Origin: an uncultured Methanomicrobiales archaeon
Lineage (GTDB): Archaea > Halobacteriota > Methanomicrobia > Methanomicrobiales > Methanospirillaceae
Assembly (NCBI GenBank): GCA_949320185.1
Contig: CASGHK010000003.1
Coordinates: 1 to 47,467, forward strand
Direction of reading: 5' to 3'
Length of the DNA: 47,467 nt
Shown in pieces: positions 7,376-16,028 of this stretch. Numbering within the stretch: the first letter of the stretch is position 1; every line of letters begins with the position of its first letter. A model generated the notes under the pieces. It was not told the DNA's origin. It ran no database searches and saw only the letters and a list, made by a program, of their open reading frames with translations. The translations under genes were made by a program, and so were the position numbers.

Positions 7376-8014
7376 ATGGACCTGGTCGCGCCGGTGACCG
7401 GGCTCGACGAGTTCGCCGCCGTTGTCGAGGCGGGGCCGGACCTGGTCGAGCTCCGACTCGACCTCGTCGGTCGGGAGGACCACCCGGCCCTCGCCGCTGC
7501 CTGCCGCGGGGTCACCCTGCCCCTGGTCGCGACCGTCCGTTCGATCGAGGAGGGAGGGGCCTTCGCCGGCGATGCCGACGACTGTGCCCGTCTCCTCGCA
7601 CCTTTCCTCCCACTCGCCCGATACGTCGACCTCGAACGGCGGTTCCGCACGCTCGCGCCGCCCTGCCGCGAGGCGGGGTGCGGCATCATCGCCTCGGTCC
7701 ACCTGGGGACGATGCTCCCCCTCCCCGAGCTCTTCGGGCTTGAACGCGACCTCAGGAGCTATGGCGACATCCCCAAGATCGTCCTCGCCCCCTCATCGGA
7801 CGACGACCTGCTCGACCTCCTCTCCTTCACCCACGCGGTCTCGAAGCCGGTCTGCACCTCGATCATGGGGACCGCGTATCGTCACGGACGGGCCCTCCTC
7901 CCGCTCTTCGGTTCCTCGTTCGCCTACTGCTCGGTCGGCCGGCCCTCCTCGCCCGGGCAGTATACCCTCGGCGAGATGCGGACCCTCGCGGCGCTCCTGG
8001 GGCCGGCCCGGTAG
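7376..8014 (+). CDS. aroD: 3-dehydroquinate dehydratase, type I
   Basis: 212 residues. Dehydrates 3-dehydroquinate to 3-dehydroshikimate through a Schiff base (third step counted from ADTH). Seen: ELRLD in the first strand (about 25-29), ATVRSIEEGG (52-61), the catalytic His109 in IIASVHLG, the Schiff-base Lys134 in GDIPKIVLAP, and the C-terminal GQYTLGEM loop. Length is normal for archaeal AroD. It is on the opposite strand from the rest of the aro genes, and its stop lies 4 bases from the stop of aroC, so the two aro units converge. A minus-strand promoter cannot serve it, so it depends on the short DUF3467 promoter region. Confidence 0.92.
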   Translation: MDLVAPVTGLDEFAAVVEAGPDLVELRLDLVGREDHPALAAACRGVTLPLVATVRSIEEGGAFAGDADDCARLLAPFLPLARYVDLERRFRTLAPPCREAGCGIIASVHLGTMLPLPELFGLERDLRSYGDIPKIVLAPSSDDDLLDLLSFTHAVSKPVCTSIMGTAYRHGRALLPLFGSSFAYCSVGRPSSPGQYTLGEMRTLAALLGPAR

Positions 8015-8018
8015 AGGG

Positions 8019-9020
8019 TCACTCTCCAGAAATCCGGGTGCGGGCCTCCTGCAGGAGCAGGGCGTCCGCGAGCACCAGTCCGAGCATTGCCTCGGCGACC
8101 GGCACGATCCGGTAGGCGATGCATGGGTCGTGCCGGCCGGCGATCTCGATCTCCACCGGATGGCCGGACGAGTCGATGGTCGTCTGGGGGAGGGCGATCG
8201 ATGGTGTCGGCTTCACCGCGAGCCTGGCGACCACCGGCTCACCGTTCGAGATCCCGCCGAGGACCCCTCCCGCTCGGTTCGAGGCGAAGCCGCCGGGGAG
8301 GATTGGGTCGTTCATCTCGGAGCCGTAGAGGTCGGCCGCGCCGAAGCCCTCGCCGATCTCGACCCCCTTCACCGCCCCGATCCCCATCAGGGCGCCGGCG
8401 ATCGCGGCATCGAGCCTGCCGAAGACCGGCTCGCCGAGCCCGCGGGGGACCCCGGTGGCGACCACCTCGACGACGCCCCCGACCGAGTCGCCACGGGAGA
8501 CCGCCTCGCGCACCTCGGCGGCCATCACCTCCTCGCCCGAGACGCCATGGACCGAGATGACCCGCCCCTCGACCCGGACGCCGTGCAGGGAGAGGAGCCG
8601 GAGGGCGATCGCTCCTGCCGCCACCCGGCCGACCGTCTCGCGTCCCGAGGAGCGTCCGCCGCCGCGGTGGTCGCGGACCCCGAACTTCCAGGCGAAGGTG
8701 CAGTCCGCGTGACCCGGCCGGAAGACCTCGCGGAGGGGCTCGTAGTCCCTGGATTGCGCCCCCTCGTTCTCGACCAGGAGCGCGATCGGCGCTCCGGTGG
8801 TCACCCCCTCGAAGACCCCGGAGAGGATCCGGACCCGGTCCGCCTCCTGGCGGGGGGAGACAAGCGGTCCCGTGCCGGGCCGTCGGCGGTCGAGGAGTGG
8901 CTGGATGTCCTCCTCTCCGAGCGGGACTCGTGCCGGGCACCCGTCCACCACGGCACCGAGGGCCGGGCCATGGCTCTCACCGAAGGTGGTCACCCGAAAG
9001 AGCCGGCCGAAGGTGTTCAC
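8019..9020 (-). CDS. aroC: chorismate synthase
   Basis: 333 residues, FMN-dependent; eliminates phosphate from EPSP to give chorismate, the branch point to Phe, Tyr and Trp. The N-terminus [21 protein letters not shown] carries family signature 1; [19 protein letters not shown] carries a second signature, and the C-terminal region [14 protein letters not shown]-like segment ([13 protein letters not shown]) is present. The start is GTG at 9020, within a GTGA overlap with the aroK-aroE stop; the frame is open upstream only as an artefact of high GC. Last gene of the eight-gene aro operon. Confidence 0.93.
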   Translation of the reverse strand: MNTFGRLFRVTTFGESHGPALGAVVDGCPARVPLGEEDIQPLLDRRRPGTGPLVSPRQEADRVRILSGVFEGVTTGAPIALLVENEGAQSRDYEPLREVFRPGHADCTFAWKFGVRDHRGGGRSSGRETVGRVAAGAIALRLLSLHGVRVEGRVISVHGVSGEEVMAAEVREAVSRGDSVGGVVEVVATGVPRGLGEPVFGRLDAAIAGALMGIGAVKGVEIGEGFGAADLYGSEMNDPILPGGFASNRAGGVLGGISNGEPVVARLAVKPTPSIALPQTTIDSSGHPVEIEIAGRHDPCIAYRIVPVAEAMLGLVLADALLLQEARTRISGE

Positions 9021-10378
9021 CCGAGCACCTCCTCCACCTCTGCCACCGAGACCCGGATGCCGAAGAAGGCCTCGCACTGGGCGGCCGCCTGGTGGGCGAA
9101 GAGCGCCGTCCCGGGGACCGTTGCTGCGCCTGCAGCCCGGGCGAGACGGAGGAGCGGCGTCTCGGGCGGGGTATAGACGAGATCGAAGACGGTCATCCCC
9201 GGGCGGAGGTCGCCGGGACCGAGGAGCGAGGAGGTGTCCGGCGCCATTCCGACCGGGGTCGCATGGACGACGACGTCGGTCCGGTCGGGGTCGAACTCCC
9301 CAGGGGAACCGAAACCCACCCCGAACCGGGCGGCGAGCGCCGCGGCGCGATCGGGATGACGGGCGAGCACGGTGACCGTCATGCCGAGGTCGGCGAGGGC
9401 AAACACAGCGGCGGCGGCGGCCCCGCCTGAGCCGAGAACGACCGCACGGAGGTCCTGCCCCCCGAGGTGAGCGAGTGGCGCCCTGACCCCGATCCAGTCG
9501 GTGTTCAGGCCATAGAGCCGACCATCGTTTTGAACGACGGTGTTCACCGCCCCGATCGCCTCCGCCTCGGGGGAGAGGGCATCGCAGTGCCGGAGCACCT
9601 CCTCCTTGAACGGGATCGTGACAGAGAGGCCTCGGAGGTCGAGCCGACGGGCGAGCGAGACCGCGGTGTCGGCGGTGGGGGCGTCGATCCGCGTGTAGAC
9701 GTAGGGGAGGCCGTGGACCTCGATCAGTCGGGCGAAGACCGCCGGCGACCGGCTGTGGCTGACCGGGTGGCCGACCACCGCACAGATGAGGTGCCCTTCC
9801 GCAAGCATTCGGTCGAGCGCCGCGGCTTCGTCCGGGCAGGGGTTGGCGGCCGCGAGCTCCTTTCGGAGCCCTGAGGGCAGACGGTGCTCGAGCCAGGCGA
9901 GGACCTCGCCGGCGACCGTCGGGGGGTCCCGGCAGCCGGTCCAGGTGCAATGGTCGGCCGCGGCCCGGTAAAGGGGCTCGCGGGCTGCGAGCACGGCCCG
10001 GGCCTCCTCCTCGGCGTCGAGCCCTGTGAGGGGCGGGCGGTCCGAGCCCGCGCATCGGGCGGCGAGCTCGTTGGGCGAAGCGGTCAGCCAGACCACCCGT
10101 GCGTCCCGGCGGAGGGCAGCGACGTTTGCCGGGTCGAGGACGACACCCCCCCCCGTCGCGATGACGCCCTCCACGTCAGCGAGGGAGGTGCAGACCGCCC
10201 GCTCGCGGCGCCGGAAGCCGTCCTCACCCTCCTCCACAAATATCTCCGGGATGGAGCGACCGGCCTCCATCTCGACGAGCAGATCGGTATCCAGGAACGG
10301 AACGCCCAGCCGCTCGGCGAGGAGGCGGCCGACCGTGGTCTTCCCGGCGCCGCGAGCGCCGACCAGGACGAGTTTCAC
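9017..10378 (-). CDS. bifunctional shikimate kinase (bacterial AroK type) - shikimate dehydrogenase
   Basis: 453 residues with two enzymes in one frame. Residues 1-165: P-loop shikimate kinase of the bacterial AroK/NMP-kinase fold, with GARGAGKT at 7-14, DTD at 30-32 and ATGGGVV at 74-80. Residues about 195-453: shikimate dehydrogenase AroE, with the substrate site SHSRSP at 207-212, the catalytic Lys258 in IPFKEE, NTD at 292-294, and the NADP glycine loop GSGGAAAAA near 313. Together they make shikimate 3-phosphate from 3-dehydroshikimate. Archaea normally use a GHMP-family shikimate kinase, so a bacterial-type domain fused to AroE is unusual. Start GTG at 10378 overlaps the aroA stop by 4 bases. 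Confidence 0.88.
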   Translation of the reverse strand: MKLVLVGARGAGKTTVGRLLAERLGVPFLDTDLLVEMEAGRSIPEIFVEEGEDGFRRRERAVCTSLADVEGVIATGGGVVLDPANVAALRRDARVVWLTASPNELAARCAGSDRPPLTGLDAEEEARAVLAAREPLYRAAADHCTWTGCRDPPTVAGEVLAWLEHRLPSGLRKELAAANPCPDEAAALDRMLAEGHLICAVVGHPVSHSRSPAVFARLIEVHGLPYVYTRIDAPTADTAVSLARRLDLRGLSVTIPFKEEVLRHCDALSPEAEAIGAVNTVVQNDGRLYGLNTDWIGVRAPLAHLGGQDLRAVVLGSGGAAAAAVFALADLGMTVTVLARHPDRAAALAARFGVGFGSPGEFDPDRTDVVVHATPVGMAPDTSSLLGPGDLRPGMTVFDLVYTPPETPLLRLARAAGAATVPGTALFAHQAAAQCEAFFGIRVSVAEVEEVLG

Positions 10379-11637
10379 AGCAGGCCCGCCTCCCCCAGCA
10401 CATCCCAGAACCCGGGCCAGGACTTCGCAACGCAGCCCGGATCGGCGATCGTGACGTTCCCCGCCGCGAGCCCGAGCACGGCAAAAGCCATCGCCGTGCG
10501 GTGGTCGTCCACCGGGTCGACCACCCCCCCGTGGAGCGGGGCGGGAGTGATGACAAGTGCATCGTTCTCAACCGTCGCCCCGGCGCCGAGGTGCCGGAGA
10601 CGGTCCGCGGTGACGGCGAGCCGATCCGACTCCTTGAACCGGAGGTGCCCGATCCCGGTGATCCGGGTCGGTGACTCCGCACTCACCGCGACGACGGCGA
10701 GAGTCTGGACCGTGTCGGGCGCAGATGACATGTCGACCTCGATCCCGCCGAGCCGGCCGTCCCGCGCGACGGTCACCCCGGACGGGCCGGACGTGACCCG
10801 GCAGCCCATCGCAGCGAGGGCCTCGGCGAACCTTCGGTCCCCCTGGGCCGAGGCGGGGTCCAGGTTCGGGACGGTCACCCGGCCCCCGAGAACGGCGGCG
10901 AGTGCGAAGAGATACGAGGCCGAAGACCAGTCGCCCTCCACTCGGTAGGCAGTCCCCGAGTACCCCCCGGGGGGGGCCAGGAACCGGCGATACCCCTCCC
11001 GCTCGACCACAGCCCCGAACCGGGCCATCACCTGGACGGTCAGGTCGAGGTAGCTCCTGGAGACGGGGGTGCCGTCCACCCGGACCTCGATCCCTTTCGG
11101 AGTGAGGGGGCCGGCGAGCATGAGCGAGGAGACGAACTGGCTCGAGACCGAACCGTCGACCGAGACCGACCCTCCCCGAAGAGGCCCGGTGACCTCGATC
11201 GGCGGGCAGCCGGGACGGGCTGCGTACCGGACGCGGGCACCGAGCCGGGCGAGGGCATCGCCGAGGGGGCCGACCGGCCGCTCCTGCATCCGGGCCGAAC
11301 CCGTCAGCATGACCGGCGATCGGCCGAGGGCGGCGACCGAGGCGAGGAGGCGAAGCGAGGTCCCCGAGTTGCCCAGGTCGAGCACCTCGCCGCTGGCGGG
11401 CAGTACGCCATCGCCCTCGACCACGAACGACCCGTCGCGGCACCTGATCCGGACCCCGAGCCGGGAGAGCCCCTCACACGTGAGACGAGTGTCGTCCGAG
11501 AGGAGCGGGTCCTGGATCTGAGACCTGCCCTGGGCGAGCGCAGCTGCCACCAGGGCGCGGTGCGTGAGGGACTTGCTCGGCGGGGCGGGGACGGTGAGGT
11601 CGACCGGCCCTGCCCTGGAGAGCGTGACTGCGGTCAT
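10375..11637 (-). CDS. aroA: 3-phosphoshikimate 1-carboxyvinyltransferase (EPSP synthase)
   Basis: 420 residues. Adds the enolpyruvyl group of PEP to shikimate 3-phosphate. Seen: PPSKSLTHRALVAA with Lys22, NSGTSLRLL, SVSSQFVSSLMLAGPL, VEGDWSSASYLFA with the catalytic Asp, FKESDRLAVTADRL, and DHRTAMAFAVLGL near the end; together these cover both domains of the enolpyruvyltransferase fold. The true start is the ATG at 11637, which overlaps the pheA stop (ATGA). The long open frame upstream lies inside pheA and is not coding. Confidence 0.93.
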   Translation of the reverse strand: MTAVTLSRAGPVDLTVPAPPSKSLTHRALVAAALAQGRSQIQDPLLSDDTRLTCEGLSRLGVRIRCRDGSFVVEGDGVLPASGEVLDLGNSGTSLRLLASVAALGRSPVMLTGSARMQERPVGPLGDALARLGARVRYAARPGCPPIEVTGPLRGGSVSVDGSVSSQFVSSLMLAGPLTPKGIEVRVDGTPVSRSYLDLTVQVMARFGAVVEREGYRRFLAPPGGYSGTAYRVEGDWSSASYLFALAAVLGGRVTVPNLDPASAQGDRRFAEALAAMGCRVTSGPSGVTVARDGRLGGIEVDMSSAPDTVQTLAVVAVSAESPTRITGIGHLRFKESDRLAVTADRLRHLGAGATVENDALVITPAPLHGGVVDPVDDHRTAMAFAVLGLAAGNVTIADPGCVAKSWPGFWDVLGEAGLL

Positions 11638-12419
11638 GGGAGCTCCAGGGGGCGGTATCGCCCCAGGTCCTTCACCCGCGAGAGGAGGGTGACCTCCTCG
11701 ACCGCCTCGTCCCAGCCCGGCGCATAGTCTCCGTCGATGAAGAAGACATACCGGCCGAGGCCCCGGCGTGACGGGCGCGACTCGATCCTGGTCAGGTTCA
11801 GCCCCCGGACCGCGAACGGCGCGAGCAGGGCAGCGAGGAGCCCCGCGCGGTCCCCCTCGGGGTCGAGGAGGAGGCTCGCCCGACAGGGGGGTGGAGCCGG
11901 TTCGGCCTCGAGCGAGATACGGACGAAACGGGTCTGGTTGGTGCTGCTGTTCTGGACCTCGCGCTCCAGGACCGTCAGGCCGTGTCGGTCCGCGAGCCCG
12001 TCTGAGACGAGTGCGCCGGACCCCGGGTTCTCGCGGGCTGCGATCGCCGAGGCGGCGTTCGAGGAGGTGGGTATGATCGGCAGCCCAAGCGCCTCGACCC
12101 GGAGCGAGCACTGCTCCACGGTCTGGGGATGGGCGTAGAGCCGCTCGATCGGGCGCGACGGGTCGGCGACGGCGAGCTGGTGCCTGACCGCGATCGTGCA
12201 CTCGCCGGTGATCACCACGGGGTAGCGGGTAAGGCCGTCCAGAGTCGGGCCGACCGAGCCCGCCTCGCTGTTCTCGAGCGGGACGAGGCCGTCACCCACG
12301 GCAGCGGCGACACCGGCGAAGACCCCGGCGATCGTGGAACAGAGCCGGACATCGGGATCGAGGCGGGCGGCGACCTCGTGGGAGAAGGTTCCCTCCGGGC
12401 CGAGGGTGAGCAGGGTCAT
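11634..12419 (-). CDS. pheA: prephenate dehydratase with ACT domain
   Basis: 261 residues. Converts prephenate to phenylpyruvate for phenylalanine. Catalytic part about 1-178: GPEGTFSHEVA, PLENSEAGSVGP, TSSNAASAIAA and NQTRFVRI. C-terminal ACT domain about 183-255 with the ESRPSRRGLG segment that binds phenylalanine for feedback inhibition; the GALV-like part reads AGLL. There is no fused chorismate mutase, so that activity must be encoded outside the window. Start overlaps the tyrA stop by 4 bases, in the aro operon. Confidence 0.92.
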   Translation of the reverse strand: MTLLTLGPEGTFSHEVAARLDPDVRLCSTIAGVFAGVAAAVGDGLVPLENSEAGSVGPTLDGLTRYPVVITGECTIAVRHQLAVADPSRPIERLYAHPQTVEQCSLRVEALGLPIIPTSSNAASAIAARENPGSGALVSDGLADRHGLTVLEREVQNSSTNQTRFVRISLEAEPAPPPCRASLLLDPEGDRAGLLAALLAPFAVRGLNLTRIESRPSRRGLGRYVFFIDGDYAPGWDEAVEEVTLLSRVKDLGRYRPLELP

Positions 12420-13246
12420 CGCTCCACCAGGCAGCGGATCAGGCGGTCGGTCTCGGCGGTTGCGACCGGGGCGTAGTTCGCGTACGCTGCCGCGTTCTCC
12501 TCGAAGAGGCGCGTGAACGCCCCGGGCCCCGGGTCGGCGACCGTGTCCCGGAGGTCCTCGAGCGCCTCCGAGCAGGTCTCAAGGACGGCGGGGACGTGGG
12601 GGTTCGACCGGAGTATCTCCCGGTAAAGCGCGGGCTCCTGCGCCAGGAGCCTCCCGACGATCCCGAGCTCGATCCGGTAGACCGGCGAGGTGAACGAGAG
12701 AACCTCGTCCAGGTCGCAGTCAAGCCGCCGCATGGTTTCGGCCATAACGAGAGTGAGCGAATGGGTGAGCCCCTGGACCACCGCCATCACACGGTCGTGC
12801 CGTTCGGGGGTGGAGAAGGTGAGATGCGCCCCGGCCCCGCGGAGGAGGTCGAAGAGGGGAGCGCACTGCTCCTCCGTCGCCGTCGCGGGGGTGACGACGA
12901 TCGTCTGGCCCTCGAGGGAGGCGACGCCGGGGCCGAACATCGGGTGCAGGCCGACGGACGGCGCCGGGGAACGGGCCATCTCGGCCACCGGCCCCACCTT
13001 GAGCGAGGTCAGGTCACAGAGGAGCTGGTCCGGCCGGAGGTGAGGGGCAACCTGGGCGATCACCCCGAGGGTCACCTCGATCGGGACCGAGACCATCACC
13101 ACGTCCTGGCGGGCGAGGAATGAGGCTATCGGTTCGCTCCCCGTCCGGCCGCGGACCGAGACCTCCCACCCGGCGTCACCAAAGATCCGCGCGAAGAGAG
13201 TCCCCATACCTCCTGTGCCGCCCAGGATGCCGACCCTAGCGCTCAC
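12416..13246 (-). CDS. tyrA: prephenate dehydrogenase
   Basis: 276 residues. Oxidatively decarboxylates prephenate to 4-hydroxyphenylpyruvate for tyrosine. Seen: dinucleotide loop VGILGGTGGMGTLFARI at the N-terminus, the VSVPIEVT and CDLTSLK strands, the conserved GLHPMFGPGVAS, and the helical dimer region with RHDRVMAVVQGLTHSL. The start GTG at 13246 (reading VSARVGILGG) overlaps the 3' end of the DHQS gene by 11 bases. No chorismate mutase or ACT domain is attached. Confidence 0.9.
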   Translation of the reverse strand: MSARVGILGGTGGMGTLFARIFGDAGWEVSVRGRTGSEPIASFLARQDVVMVSVPIEVTLGVIAQVAPHLRPDQLLCDLTSLKVGPVAEMARSPAPSVGLHPMFGPGVASLEGQTIVVTPATATEEQCAPLFDLLRGAGAHLTFSTPERHDRVMAVVQGLTHSLTLVMAETMRRLDCDLDEVLSFTSPVYRIELGIVGRLLAQEPALYREILRSNPHVPAVLETCSEALEDLRDTVADPGPGAFTRLFEENAAAYANYAPVATAETDRLIRCLVER

Positions 13247-14225
13247 GGATCGTCTCCGTGACCGCATGGCCGAAGTGGCGCCCCCCTTCGAGGAGCGCTC
13301 CGAGCACCCGGTCGCCGACACGGAGGGCCGCGACCGAGACCGCACCCCCGCCCTCGCGGACGAGGCGGATCGTCTCGGCGTTCTGGAGCACAATCCCCGC
13401 CTTTCTCCCGTCGTCCGAGGTCGCCTCGACGAGCAGGAGGGGGCGGCGTTCGACCTTGACCCGACCGACGGCCGCAGGCGCGGAGCAGCCCCGGGCCTCG
13501 ACCCCGAGGACCGCGTCACCGGCCGCGAGGTCGGCGAGATAGGCGGTCCTCCCCCCGGGGAGGAGGCAGTAGGCGTGCACCGCGCCGGCGTTCACCCGGA
13601 ACGGCCGTGGCGCCACGTACGGGTTCTCCAGGGTCTCGGCATGGACCAGGAAGAGGGCCGACGAGGTGTTCCCGACGAGCAGCCCCTCGTCCTCCCCGAA
13701 GAGCGAGCACGTGTCGACACAGACCCGGTCTCCCATCCCGATCGGCCGGACCGACTCGACCGTGAACGGCACGAGGGGGACCCGCTCCTCGCCGGCCTTG
13801 ACGAGCGCCGCAACCCGTGCGACTACGGCGGGGTCATCGGTGTCGAGCAGGACGCCGGCGACCCCCCGCTCCAGTGCCCCGAGGGCGAGAAGCGCGTCGT
13901 CCTCGGAGGTCACCCGGGCGAAGACCCGGTCCGAGCGGGCGATCAGGTTCTCGAGGGGGATCACGGTCCAGTCGCTCGTCTCGACCACGACGGTCCCCTG
14001 GTGGGTGAGCTCGACGGCCCGGTCCTCGTCCGCGGAGGAGGCGATCGTGACGGCGAAGACGTCACGGTCCCACTCGAGGTCGCCTCCTGGTCCCACCGTC
14101 GTGACCCGGCCGAGCGCCCGGACCCGGTCGGGCTCGTCGGTCACGATCGCGTCCGCTCCCGCCTCGAGCGCGGCGGTGGCAATCCTGGTCGAGAAGGGGC
14201 GTGCCTCGACCCAGAGGGCCTTCAT
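13236..14225 (-). CDS. 3-dehydroquinate synthase II (archaeal AroB')
   Basis: 329 residues. Oxidatively deaminates and cyclises ADTH to 3-dehydroquinate with NAD, replacing the DAHP-based bacterial AroB. Seen: the N-terminal MKALWVEARPFSTRIATAALEAGAD, the VETSDWTVIPLENLIA segment, SVRPIGMGDRVCVDTCSLF, and the C-terminal AGAVHAYCLLPGGRTAYLADL and NAETIRLV stretches, characteristic of this family and of no other. Length is as expected. It follows the ADTHS paralogue with a 4-base overlap. Confidence 0.93.
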   Translation of the reverse strand: MKALWVEARPFSTRIATAALEAGADAIVTDEPDRVRALGRVTTVGPGGDLEWDRDVFAVTIASSADEDRAVELTHQGTVVVETSDWTVIPLENLIARSDRVFARVTSEDDALLALGALERGVAGVLLDTDDPAVVARVAALVKAGEERVPLVPFTVESVRPIGMGDRVCVDTCSLFGEDEGLLVGNTSSALFLVHAETLENPYVAPRPFRVNAGAVHAYCLLPGGRTAYLADLAAGDAVLGVEARGCSAPAAVGRVKVERRPLLLVEATSDDGRKAGIVLQNAETIRLVREGGGAVSVAALRVGDRVLGALLEGGRHFGHAVTETIRER

Positions 14226-14980
14226 CTCCCGTCTCCGTGCACGGTGCTGCAGATCCGGCCGACGAAGGCCCTGGTGTCCTCGCGCTGGAACGCATTCCGA
14301 CCCATGCAGACCCCGGCGCCGCCGGCGCCGACGGCGTCCGCGATCATCGTGATTGCGGCCTCGTCCCCGCCCTTCTCGCCGCCGGCGATCATCACCGGGA
14401 CCGAGCAGGCCTCGACGATCCGCCGGAAGGCCCCGGGGTCACCGGGGTAGTTCACCTTGATCAGGTCGGCACCGAGCTCTTCGGCCGCCCTGACGCAGTG
14501 AGAGACCGCCACAGGGCTCGAGCCGTCGATCCCCGCACCCCGGGCGTAGGCCATGATCAGGAGCGGCATGCCCCAGCGAGTGCAGTCCTTCGAGATCTCC
14601 CCGGCCGCTTCGAGCATCCGCGACTCGTTCGGCGCACCCAGATTGATGTGGATCGAGACCGCGTCCGCCCCGAGGGAGATTGCCTCCTCGACCGTGCAGA
14701 CGAGTACCTTGTCGTTCGGGTCGGGGTTGAGGGCGGTGGAGGCGGAGAGGTGGACGATCAGGCCGATGTCGCGCCCGTGCCGCCGGTGGCCCGCCTTCAC
14801 CATCCCCTTGTGGAGAATGATCGCGTTTGCGCCGCCCTCGGAGACCTCGGAGATCACCCTTGTCATGTTCCGCAGCCCATCGATCTGACCAAGGGTCATG
14901 CCGTGGTCCATCGGCACGATCACGGCCCGGCCGGTGTTCCGGTCCATGATCCGCTCGAGCCGAATCTCCTTTCCGATCAT
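14222..14980 (-). CDS. second ADTH synthase / class I aldolase paralogue (DeoC/FbaB family)
   Basis: 252 residues, a TIM-barrel Schiff-base aldolase closely related to the next gene upstream (shared MxGKEIRLERIxxRNT start, VPMDHGxT, HLSAST). The Asp of VPMDHG and the Lys of DLIKVNYPGDP are kept. In the region where the neighbour reads MMYPRGKK this one reads MAYARGAG, so the active site has diverged. Either it is a second ADTH synthase, or a class I fructose-bisphosphate aldolase or transaldolase variant that feeds the 6-deoxy-5-ketofructose phosphate substrate. It sits between ADTHS and DHQS II with 4-base overlaps on both sides, arguing for a role in the same pathway. Confidence 0.75.
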   Translation of the reverse strand: MIGKEIRLERIMDRNTGRAVIVPMDHGMTLGQIDGLRNMTRVISEVSEGGANAIILHKGMVKAGHRRHGRDIGLIVHLSASTALNPDPNDKVLVCTVEEAISLGADAVSIHINLGAPNESRMLEAAGEISKDCTRWGMPLLIMAYARGAGIDGSSPVAVSHCVRAAEELGADLIKVNYPGDPGAFRRIVEACSVPVMIAGGEKGGDEAAITMIADAVGAGGAGVCMGRNAFQREDTRAFVGRICSTVHGDGR

Positions 14981-15765
14981 CGAAGCACCTCCATTGCCTC
15001 GTCGGCGGTCCTGCCCTCGTGGACGATCAGGGCCGCCGCCTGGACGAACCGGTCGGGAGCCGCGTGCTGGAAGGCGTTGCGCCCGATCGAGATGCCGGCG
15101 GCGCCTCCCGCCATTGCCCCCTCGATCAGCTCGAGGGTGGTCCGGTCATCGGTCCTGGACCCCCCCGCGACCACGACGGGGACCGGGCAGCCCATCGTAA
15201 CCTCGGAGAACGAGTCGGGGTCGCCAGTGTAGACGGTCTTGACCAGGTCGGCGCCGAGCTCAGCGGCGACGCGGGCGGCGAGGCGGACGTGCTCGACCGC
15301 GTGCTCGTCTACGATCTTCTTGCCTCGCGGGTACATCATGGCGAGGAGCGGCATGCCCCACTCCTGACATTCGACCGCGATCCGGCCGAGGTCGCCGAGC
15401 ATCCGGGCCTCGGAGTCAGCGCCGATGTTGACGTGCATCGAGACCCCGTCCGCGCCCATCCGGAGCGCGTGGGTGACCGTGTTGACCAGCACCTTCTCGT
15501 TCGGGTCCGGCCCGATCGCGGTCGAGGCCGAGAGGTGCAGGATCAGGCCGACGTCCGGGCCGTGCCGACGGTGGCCGTAGAGCGCGAGGCCGATGTGGCC
15601 GAGCACGGCGTTCGCGCCGCCGAGCGCGACGGCGTCGACGGCGCCGTCCAGGTCGATCAGGCCCGGGATCGGGCCCTGGGTCACACCGTGGTCCATTGGC
15701 ACGATGATGGTCCTCTTCGTATTCCGGTTGATGATACGTTCAAGACGGATCTCTTTTCCTCTCAT
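14977..15765 (-). CDS. 2-amino-3,7-dideoxy-D-threo-hept-6-ulosonate (ADTH) synthase
   Basis: 262 residues, class I aldolase fold. Transaldolase reaction joining aspartate semialdehyde and 6-deoxy-5-ketofructose 1-phosphate to make ADTH, the archaeal entry to dehydroquinate. Seen: MRGKEIRLERIINRNT, VPMDHGVTQGP, HLSASTAIGPDP, the catalytic Tyr in LLAMMYPRGKKI and the Schiff-base Lys in DLVKTVYTGDP. It resembles the MJ0400 type more than the second copy does. First gene of the aro operon, about 38 bases after the predicted transcription start. Confidence 0.88.
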   Translation of the reverse strand: MRGKEIRLERIINRNTKRTIIVPMDHGVTQGPIPGLIDLDGAVDAVALGGANAVLGHIGLALYGHRRHGPDVGLILHLSASTAIGPDPNEKVLVNTVTHALRMGADGVSMHVNIGADSEARMLGDLGRIAVECQEWGMPLLAMMYPRGKKIVDEHAVEHVRLAARVAAELGADLVKTVYTGDPDSFSEVTMGCPVPVVVAGGSRTDDRTTLELIEGAMAGGAAGISIGRNAFQHAAPDRFVQAAALIVHEGRTADEAMEVLR

Positions 15766-15780
15766 GACACAGGCCTCCGC

Positions 15781-15842
15781 CGCCCCACGCCCTGCAGGTG
15801 AACTGCGTTCGTGGGGCGATCAGAAAAAATAATAGCCGGCGA
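15781..15842 (-). promoter_or_regulatory. aro operon promoter with two inverted repeats
   Basis: A minus-strand T-rich TATA (CTATTATTTTT, about 15824-15834) lies 60-70 bases before the ADTHS start. Around the predicted transcription start is a perfect 9-base inverted repeat: CGCCCCACG at 15781-15789 and CGTGGGGCG at 15810-15818. Upstream of the TATA, CCGGCGA (15836-15842) pairs with TCGCCGG (15859-15865). The first repeat brackets the initiation region and is best read as a repressor site, though a leader hairpin is possible. Confidence 0.5.
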
Positions 15843-15971
15843 AACCGAAGCCGTTCGCTCGCCGGAAAAGATACGATGCACGGTGAACGGGTGCCCTAGC
15901 GATAAAAGCACTCACGGGCGAAAAAACATTCACCACACATTGGAATCCAGTGCGATCGAGATGAAAATAAA

Positions 15972-15997
15972 CCTGCCGGTGTGCTGAGGCCGGCAGG
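15972..15997. promoter_or_regulatory. inverted repeat upstream of the AI-2E permease gene
   Basis: Perfect 8-base arms CCTGCCGG and CCGGCAGG with a 10-base loop, placed 31 bases before the ATG at 16029. An A-rich TATA-like stretch (GAAAATAAAC, about 15963-15971) precedes it. It could be an operator or a leader hairpin. The 263-base gap from 15766 to 16028 holds this and the aro promoter; no gene was seen in it. Confidence 0.4.
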
Positions 15998-16028
15998 CAT
16001 ATGAGGCGGGGTCGCTGATCGGTACGCG

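Noticed and set aside
9021-10055. Long upstream extension of chorismate synthase
   Set aside because: Low-complexity reading of the opposite phase of the aroK-aroE gene; the family N-terminus starts at 9020 in a GTGA overlap.
11638-12201. Extension of EPSP synthase over pheA
   Set aside because: Arg/Pro-rich frame inside pheA; the EPSP synthase fold starts at 11637.
13215-15801. Long plus-strand open frames opposite DHQS II and the aldolases
   Set aside because: Asp/Arg/Pro-biased antisense frames typical of high-GC DNA, with no motifs.
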